NCBI GenBank assembly: GCA_004151065.3
Contig: NWUY0300012652.1
Location: 14,878-28,287 of the forward strand
Length of the DNA stretch: 13,410 nucleotides
Direction: 5' to 3'
From: Larix sibirica
Taxonomy: Eukaryota > Streptophyta > Pinopsida > Pinales > Pinaceae
Made by a program: the position numbers and the translations under genes
Shown: piece after piece, positions 8,365 to 13,410 of the stretch
Layout: each line of letters starts with the position of its first letter
Position numbering within the stretch: position 1 is the stretch's first letter
The notes under the pieces: generated by a model
Databases searched by the model: none
Told to the model about the DNA's origin: nothing
What the model saw: only the letters and a program-made list of their open reading frames with translations

Positions 8365-8776
8365 CAAATGCAAAGTAGCATATTTGATCACTTCTATATC
8401 CTTCATGCGGTTGAGCTGTAAATATGTGTCCAATTTCTGAACCCAGACTCTAGCTGTGCATTTGTTTGAATCACCAAAGGAAGGGATAAATAAATTCCCA
8501 ACCTTCCACTGAATATCACAATTCTATTGGCCTTGTTGAAGTCTCTTGGTCTATCCCTATACTTGATGGTATATAAATCCTGTAATGACATTATTGCATG
8601 AAACTTTGCACCAAGAGTCTGGTACTCCCTCAAATAATCATTAAAACTGTCACCTTGTCTCGACTGACCCTAATTTCCTGTTTTCTACTCATCCAAGAAC
8701 TAAGGTAAAACAGGTATAGGAGTCACTCTATTGGTGGTCCTGGTGTTATTTTGTGTGGGAACATTGGTGTTGCTTC
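8365..8776 (-). pseudogene. Duplicate gag fragment between Ns
   Basis: The whole 412-bp piece aligns without gaps to 8791-9202 at a constant offset of 426, with about 10 mismatches (about 97.6% identity). It encodes gag N-terminal sequence, including REYQTLGAKFHAIMSLQDLY. N runs bound it on both sides and it lies entirely within its neighbour, so it looks like a redundant short contig (allele or near-identical repeat copy) placed by scaffolding. A true tandem duplication is the alternative. Confidence 0.85.
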
Positions 8777-8777
8777 N
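8777..8777. other. Single-N assembly junction
   Basis: It separates the redundant gag fragment from element B. Only 13 bases follow before the matching copy begins at 8791, and those 13 bases match gag of element A at 7434-7446. Confidence 0.75.
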
Positions 8778-9372
8778 GAGCCTCTCCCTCCAAATGCAAA
8801 GTAGCATATTTGATCACTTCTATATCCTTCATGCGATTGAGCTGTAAATATGTGTCCAATTTCTGAACCCAGACTCTAGCTGTGCATTTGTTTGAATTAC
8901 CAAAGGAAGGGATAAATAAATTCCCAACCTTCCACTGAATATGACAATTATATTGGCCTTGTTGAAGTATCTTGGTCTATCCCTATACTTGATGGTATAT
9001 AAATCCTGTAATGACATTATTGCATGAAACTTTGCACCAGGAGTCTGGTACTCCCTCAAATAATCATTAAAACTGTCACCTTGTCTCAACTGACCCTGAT
9101 TTCCTGTTTTCTACTCATCCAAGAACTAAGGTAAAACAGTTATAGGAGTCACTCTATTGGTGGTCCTAGTGTTATTTTGTGTGGGAACATTGGTGTTGCT
9201 TCCTTTTGCATGGTTCCCTTTGTTTCCATTATTGTTCAGGTTGGCCTGAGTACTGGTGATAAGCTGTCATAAGTTGGTCCAATTGCTACTCCTCCCTTGC
9301 CAAATCATTCAGAATGCTCATAGTATTGAGCTCTAGTGGCTCATTCTTGTTTATGTCATTCTTTTCCCCCAT
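8778..9372 (-). pseudogene. Gag N-terminal part of element B
   Basis: The start is probably the ATG complementary to 9370-9372 (MGEKNDINKNEPLELNTM). An early TAG follows within the first 40 codons. Later come RQGDSFNDYLREYQT and AKFHAIMSLQDLY in one frame, and IPSF with WVQKLDTYLQLN in another, so a frameshift lies between them. The piece is colinear with 7434-8058 of element A at about 80% identity. It ends abruptly at the N of 8777, with no pol attached. It belongs with the primer-binding site and LTR at higher coordinates. Confidence 0.85.
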
Positions 9373-9528
9373 GTATTCCTCCTTTTTTGATTTAGGTTTA
9401 TCATCTTCCTTTGATTATGCTAGGAATATATTTTTATTTCCTCTCTCTCCTCTTCTCCTGTATGTAATATATCTTCTGTCCTCCAGATTCTTAAAAGAAC
9501 ATGCACTAAGAGGCTCGAAAAATCACCA

Positions 9529-9540
9529 GCTCTGATACCG
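9529..9540 (-). other. Primer-binding site of element B
   Basis: The minus strand reads CGGTATCAGAGC, one mismatch from TGGTATCAGAGC (initiator tRNA-Met). It sits one base from the LTR end at 9542. Elements A and B therefore use the same primer class but carry different single mismatches. Confidence 0.85.
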
Positions 9541-10421
9541 CTGTAGGGTCCCCAACTAATTATGGATTGATTTTTTAGTTCACTATTGATGTACTTTGGT
9601 TTTGGACTTTCGTCAAACACTTTGGTCACGAATATCTAGTACCGCTGAAAAATCCCCTCTTAACTTGGATGAGTTTTGTTGGGGTTTAATGATTATTTTG
9701 ATCGTTATGATTCAATCCTCATTGCATACAGTTTGACCATAAATATTACAAACCATAGAAAATAGGGATTTTATAGCATTTCACATTAAAACGAAGCCAT
9801 TACAATTCACGAGATAATAGTGAAACTACAACAATTTCTTATCAGTTGTTACAATAGTAATTCAAGGTAAATAAAATCATATTTTTACAGATTCTGACTT
9901 GTATATTTTGGTACCATCATACAACCCCTTTTAGTGGGTCATATGCCTACAAAAAGCCCACGATCTTCCTGGGACATACCACAAAATTGCTGAGTAAATC
10001 CCAGACTTGTCCAACACAGAGTTATGAAGCAACAAACTGAAGCAAGAAGATATATCTTTGGACCCATGACCTCCATAGTGAAAAGCCACTTAAATACCAA
10101 GTGCATCCTCTTCAAAATTCCCACTAATTTTAACGATAGCAATGTCTTCCTTTTCAAAGGCAAAGTCAACCAATAATGAAAATTGCCCCCACTCTTCTCT
10201 GATGTAGATAAAAACAATACAATATGAAGATTAGGATATGCTTGGTGCCTCTCCTAGACAAGTGCGACCTCCAAAAGTGAGCATGAAACTCGAAAAACCA
10301 TTGCAAATATGAATATGGTGTGATTTTCTCCTTTAATGGTGAATCTTAGTGAAAATATCTGAATGGTCTTTTCCTCACAGTCAGCTAGGGTGGATAGTCT
10401 CACCACCAAAACCTAGTTCTG

Positions 10422-10430
10422 TTAGGGTTT
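10422..10430 (-). promoter_or_regulatory. Telo-box-like AAACCCTAA in the LTR
   Basis: The minus strand reads AAACCCTAA, roughly 150 bases downstream of the predicted TATA box. Telo-boxes near transcription starts are known in plant promoters. It could also be chance. Confidence 0.25.
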
Positions 10431-10520
10431 CCATCCAATATCCAAAAGCCACATGAGATCTCAAGTTCTCTTTTTTGAAATAAGTCATGAATAATGAGAG
10501 AATAGGTTGATTTGCCCCCT

Positions 10521-10526
10521 TTTATT
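10521..10526 (-). promoter_or_regulatory. Candidate AATAAA polyadenylation signal in the LTR
   Basis: The minus strand reads AATAAA about 60 bases downstream of the stronger TATA box. In LTRs the signal lies after the promoter within R, so the placement is plausible for a short R region. Confidence 0.35.
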
Positions 10527-10583
10527 CTCATTATGACCCTTTTCCGCCATTTTTACCCTTTTCCCCTTTTTGATTAATAAAGT

Positions 10584-10591
10584 CTTTTATA
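10584..10591 (-). promoter_or_regulatory. Candidate TATA box of the LTR (TATAAAAG)
   Basis: The minus strand reads TATAAAAG, about 165 bases into the LTR, and would start transcription near 10555. A second, weaker candidate (TATAAAG, complement of 10624-10630) lies just upstream. The left LTR remnant keeps the weaker motif region but loses similarity at the stronger one. Confidence 0.5.
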
Positions 10592-10753
10592 AAGTCCCTC
10601 TATGAATTAATTACTCAATATCACTTTATAATGTTAATTTTTTCCCAAGTGACATTAATTAATTAATTTCGTTTTTCATCGACTATAGCATACGGGAATT
10701 AAATAGGATAATAAGTCATCCTCTGGAGTGATCATTCGAAAAGGGACATTACA

Positions 10754-11408
10754 CAATTGCATGATGGTGTGATAAATTGTTATGTGTAGGCCATCCATTT
10801 AGATGGAAAGGTTTCTTAACATATTACGTATATCCACTATGCCACAATTCAACTGTTACCGGTTGGCTATGCTCTAGCATGGTTGCCTCTAAAACATAGA
10901 GAAGGAACCCAATATCCAATGAATTGAACCTCTTCCCAACAACATACTCGATGTTACTGCTGATGCCAATGCACATTACAAGTCCATTAGGTGGAGAATA
11001 AATCCAACAAACCTCATAGAATGAATCCCAATTCGGCATAGTAGGTTCCAAGGTTGAGTGTTGACAACAATCCCATCTTACCAACAACCAATTCCACCCA
11101 ATACGCAAGCAAACCAAACCTACAAACAACAAACCCAATTCCGAACATAACGAAAAACAACAAACCAAGGTGTGGACCTGGATAAATCCCACTTGCACCA
11201 TGAATAACCATCCTGTTATTGTTAATACTCCCACTCTGGATGCTAGAGATGAAGTGTGGGAAAGGTACAAGGAGGGAAGGATTCATGGTGCCTTCCTCAA
11301 TCCTTTCCAAGAGATAGATGTCCATGCAAATTGGATCTATGTCATGCAAATGAAATCTATTATCCATGACCAAGGAATTAAATATAAAATAGGGTCACCC
11401 CATTTTTA
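10754..11408. other. No recognised gene right of the LTR
   Basis: Minus-strand frames at 10824-11270 and 11014-11373 overlap each other in different frames, and their translations resemble no family I can name. A plus-strand frame at 11170-11409 is equally unrecognised. The stretch lies directly downstream, on the minus strand, of the RNase H fragment and may be further decayed retroelement sequence. Confidence 0.45.
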
Positions 11409-11751
11409 ATTAGGACCCCATTATCGAAGTATATTGCAATCTTTGCCATTCCATCCACGTACTTGTGAGTTATAGGAATGACTAATGTGGGAGAATTCTA
11501 TTGTTTCAAAGTGATGAATAAGTCCTTTGATCTTCACAACGGTTCTAGACAAAGTTGATTTGCATCCTATATTTCCCTTTCTTATTGGACCAATGGCCAA
11601 TGATGAATTCCTAAAGACCATGGCATTATTGATATTCAAATCTTGGAAGATGATCAATCCATTGTACAATGTGTATACCTCTGCTTGGTTATTTGTCTCC
11701 ACTCCTAATCCCCATGCAAATGTTATTTCTTAATTTCCTTTGAGGTCTAAT
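11409..11751 (-). pseudogene. RNase H-like fragment, tandem copy 1
   Basis: The minus strand shows ITFAWGLGVETNNQAEVY and then LIIFQDLNINNAMVF, the TNNxAE helix and following strand typical of RNase H domains attached to reverse transcriptases of retroelements. The Glu of TNNQAE is kept. The Asp expected in FGDSS is Asn (codon 11607-11609), and a 4-base insertion near 11457-11462 destroys the last Asp motif. A TAA precedes EITFAWG, shared with copy 2. No RT or integrase motif is found beside it, so this is an isolated domain fragment, from a LINE or another LTR lineage. Confidence 0.75.
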
Positions 11752-12092
11752 ATTAGGACCCCATTATCTAAATACACTGCAATCTTTGCCATTCCATCCA
11801 CTTGTGAGTTATAGGAATGACTAATGTGGGAAAAATCTATTGTTTCAAAGTGAGGAATAATTCCTTTGATCTTCATAATGGTTTTAGACAAGGATGATTT
11901 TCATCCTATATTTTTCTTTCCTATTGGACCAATGACCAACGATGAATCCCCAAAGACCATGGCACTCCTGATATTCAAATCTTGGAAGATGATCAATATG
12001 TTGTATAACGTGTAAACCTCTACTTGGTTATTTGTCTCCACTCCTAATCCCCATGCAAATGTTATTTCTTATTTTCCTTCGGGGTCTAAGAT
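11752..12092 (-). pseudogene. RNase H-like fragment, tandem copy 2
   Basis: It is colinear with copy 1 at about 85% identity and offset about 343, with no N between them. The minus strand gives LGVVILDPEGK, a TAA, EITFAWGLGVETNNQVEVY, AMVFGDSSLVIG (Asp codon 11946-11948) and NSQVDGMAKIAVYLDNG (Asp codon 11796-11798). This copy retains the Glu and both C-terminal Asp of the RNase H active site but lacks the N-terminal DGA-type Asp, which would lie beyond 12092 where similarity ends. A TGA lies inside. It is the less damaged copy. Confidence 0.78.
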
Positions 12093-12127
12093 CACAACCC
12101 CTAGCACCTGTCACCCTCAGCTATACA

Positions 12128-12480
12128 CATAATGTTTAAAGAAGAGAAATCCAATATTATTTTATGTTTTTGAATTCATGTGGAGTGCAATGTAACAACC
12201 TTAAATTTTCTTTCTTCAAGAATTGATTAACTTATAATTCTAAGCATAATGTTTAAAGAAAAGATCCAATATTATTTTATGTTTTTGAGCTCTTAATGTG
12301 TTTTCTTCAGAATTTTAATGAAATGCGATAACATTGCCTTTAGTTTCACCTATTTAGTGGAAACAAAAAATAGACAATATGAAATTTTCTTATTTTTTAA
12401 GGATTAGTTAACATATGACTACCAGCATAATGTTTAAAGAAAATAAATTCAGTATTATTGTGTTTTTGAACTTGCATGTA
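12128..12480 (+). repeat. Three-copy AT-rich repeat
   Basis: The core CATAATGTTTAAAGAA followed by an (A)TCCAATATTATTTTATGTTTTTGA-like stretch starts at 12128, 12245 and 12426. Spacings are 117 and 181 bases, the larger one containing extra sequence. Shared flanks such as AACAACCTTTA and TTTCTTCAAG recur after copies 1 and 3. It looks like an old irregular tandem repeat. It begins right after the RNase H fragment ends. Confidence 0.75.
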
Positions 12481-12517
12481 ATACAATATAACAACCTTTA
12501 GTTAGCTTTCTTCAAGG

Positions 12518-12561
12518 TTTCGAAGTGAATGAAATAATGTTTCGAAGTGAAAGAAATAATG
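12518..12561 (+). repeat. 22-bp tandem repeat, two units
   Basis: Units 12518-12539 and 12540-12561 differ at one base (GAATGAAA versus GAAAGAAA within TTTCGAAGTG...AATAATG). They adjoin without spacer. This is a recent small slippage-type duplication in AT-rich DNA. Confidence 0.9.
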
Positions 12562-13410
12562 TTGTCTTCAATATATATATATAAATAATTTTTCCTTCTA
12601 TTTTTATTGGTTTATTATTATTAACTATGAATTATTAATTTCTTATACACTTTATACCCTTTATATCATAATATATTGCATTCATCAATTTTATATTCTT
12701 TTTAAGAAAAACCTCACAGGAATTTCTTTGAGTACTTTCCAATGGTCCATGGATGGTAAACATAGTAAATCATTGTTAAGCCCTATATATCATGACATTA
12801 CATTTATTTTTCTTTTTTTTCACATAAACAACTATATTGCATTAACAAATCCTCTTCCAAGTAGAGTCTATAAGATTTTACATTATCCACTATAGTCTTG
12901 CTGAGACAAAATATTCTACTAGTGTATAATATACAAAAGACTCCTAGGACCAAGAGGCATTTACAAAACATATGAGAAAATTACTAATTTGGATGGTTGC
13001 CTTCCGAGAGCTAAGAAACTCCTGTAGCTTTTGATAACGTCCAAACATCCCCCCAACTTGGAAATTTTGATGAGGGCTAGAGCCATTAATCTTAAGGAGG
13101 AATGTGGGAGCTCCACCTCAAGAATGTCATCCAATTTTTTTACAAATTCTGAAGGCTATGATTTCTTGTATGGGGAAATGGAGGAGACCAAAGATTTGAA
13201 ATTTTTCTCATTTCTATCCTTGGAGGGGTAGCGGCCCCCTCTGAAGGCCACTTCCATTAGAGATAGAGCCAAATGATGGCTAGGTTAACTAATCCGTGAT
13301 CTAGTTGCAGAGCGATTCACTTGGTTTCATGGAACATTGATAAACATTACATTTTTATTATCACATGATTATTGTATTTAGTGGTTGGATAGAACTTTAA
13401 TTGTAATTGT
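12562..13410. other. AT-rich DNA without recognised gene
   Basis: Positions 12570-12700 are very AT-rich, with a short (AT)n run. A plus-strand frame at 13031-13231 (66 codons from TTG, with an in-frame stop just upstream) has balanced composition and could be a coding remnant, but I recognise no domain in it. Nothing else is supportable. Confidence 0.45.

Larger units (their letters stand above)
9542..10753 (-). mobile_element. 5' LTR of element B, 1212 bp
   Basis: On the minus strand it runs from TGTAATGTCCC (complement of GGGACATTACA ending at 10753) to GGGACCCTACA, giving the standard TG...CA ends and a 5-bp imperfect terminal inverted repeat (TGTAA/CTACA). The primer-binding site follows directly. 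The outer 160 bases match the left LTR remnant at 2566-2728. Promoter-like TATA motifs and an AATAAA are present. A plus-strand CAATT follows at 10754-10758. LTRs supply promoter and polyadenylation signals for the element RNA. No gene is recognised inside; the minus-strand frame at 9939-10217 is probably chance. Confidence 0.85.

Noticed and set aside
9939-10217. 92-codon minus-strand frame inside the LTR as a captured gene
   Set aside because: The translation resembles no family, it has no neighbours that support it, and such a length is expected by chance in a 1.2-kb LTR.
10824-11373. Overlapping minus-strand frames of 148 and 119 codons, rich in hydrophobic residues, as a membrane protein
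   Set aside because: Two overlapping frames both look hydrophobic because of T/G-rich composition, and no motif or conserved pattern is visible.

Overview
The window looks like nuclear repeat-derived DNA from a seed plant: it is AT-rich, has no operons or bacterial-style gene packing, and its only recognisable coding sequence is a decayed Ty3/gypsy retrotransposon of the chromodomain-bearing (chromovirus) group plus isolated RNase H fragments. The heavy, old retroelement load would suit a large genome such as a conifer's, but that is a guess. I found no intact host gene, tRNA, rRNA, CRISPR array or convincing new system.

Layout. Positions 1-1121 hold non-coding DNA with a strand-biased GTCA-rich stretch and two 319-bp copies (483-801, 803-1121) separated by one N. 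Positions 1122-2565 show no recognisable gene. From about 2566 to 8362, on the minus strand, lies chromoviral element A: an LTR remnant (2566-2728), integrase C-terminus plus chromodomain present twice (2723-3451 and 3453-4177, one N between), integrase core (about 4178-4640), RNase H (5024-5398), reverse transcriptase (5412-6149), aspartic protease (6457-6738), gag with zinc knuckle (about 6800-8058), an initiator-Met-tRNA-type primer-binding site (8192-8203) and an LTR fragment (8205-8362) cut off by NN. Positions 8365-9540 hold two further copies of the gag start, and 9542-10753 is a complete-looking 1212-bp LTR (element B). Positions 10754-13410 contain a tandemly duplicated RNase H fragment (11409-12092), a three-copy AT-rich repeat, a 22-bp tandem repeat and AT-rich non-coding DNA.

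How the parts relate. Gag, protease, RT-RNase H, integrase and chromodomain are the parts of one retrotransposon polyprotein, copied via an RNA running right to left. Here they are broken by stops and frameshifts, so nothing should be functional. The most informative observation concerns the assembly: every N run (802, 3452, 8363-8364, 8777) lies at a junction where sequence is repeated on the two sides. The left segment's end re-states the right segment's beginning, or a short piece is wholly contained in its neighbour. Several apparent duplications are therefore probably unmerged contig overlaps or joins between related repeat copies. If these are collapsed, A and B may be one element of roughly 6.6 kb.
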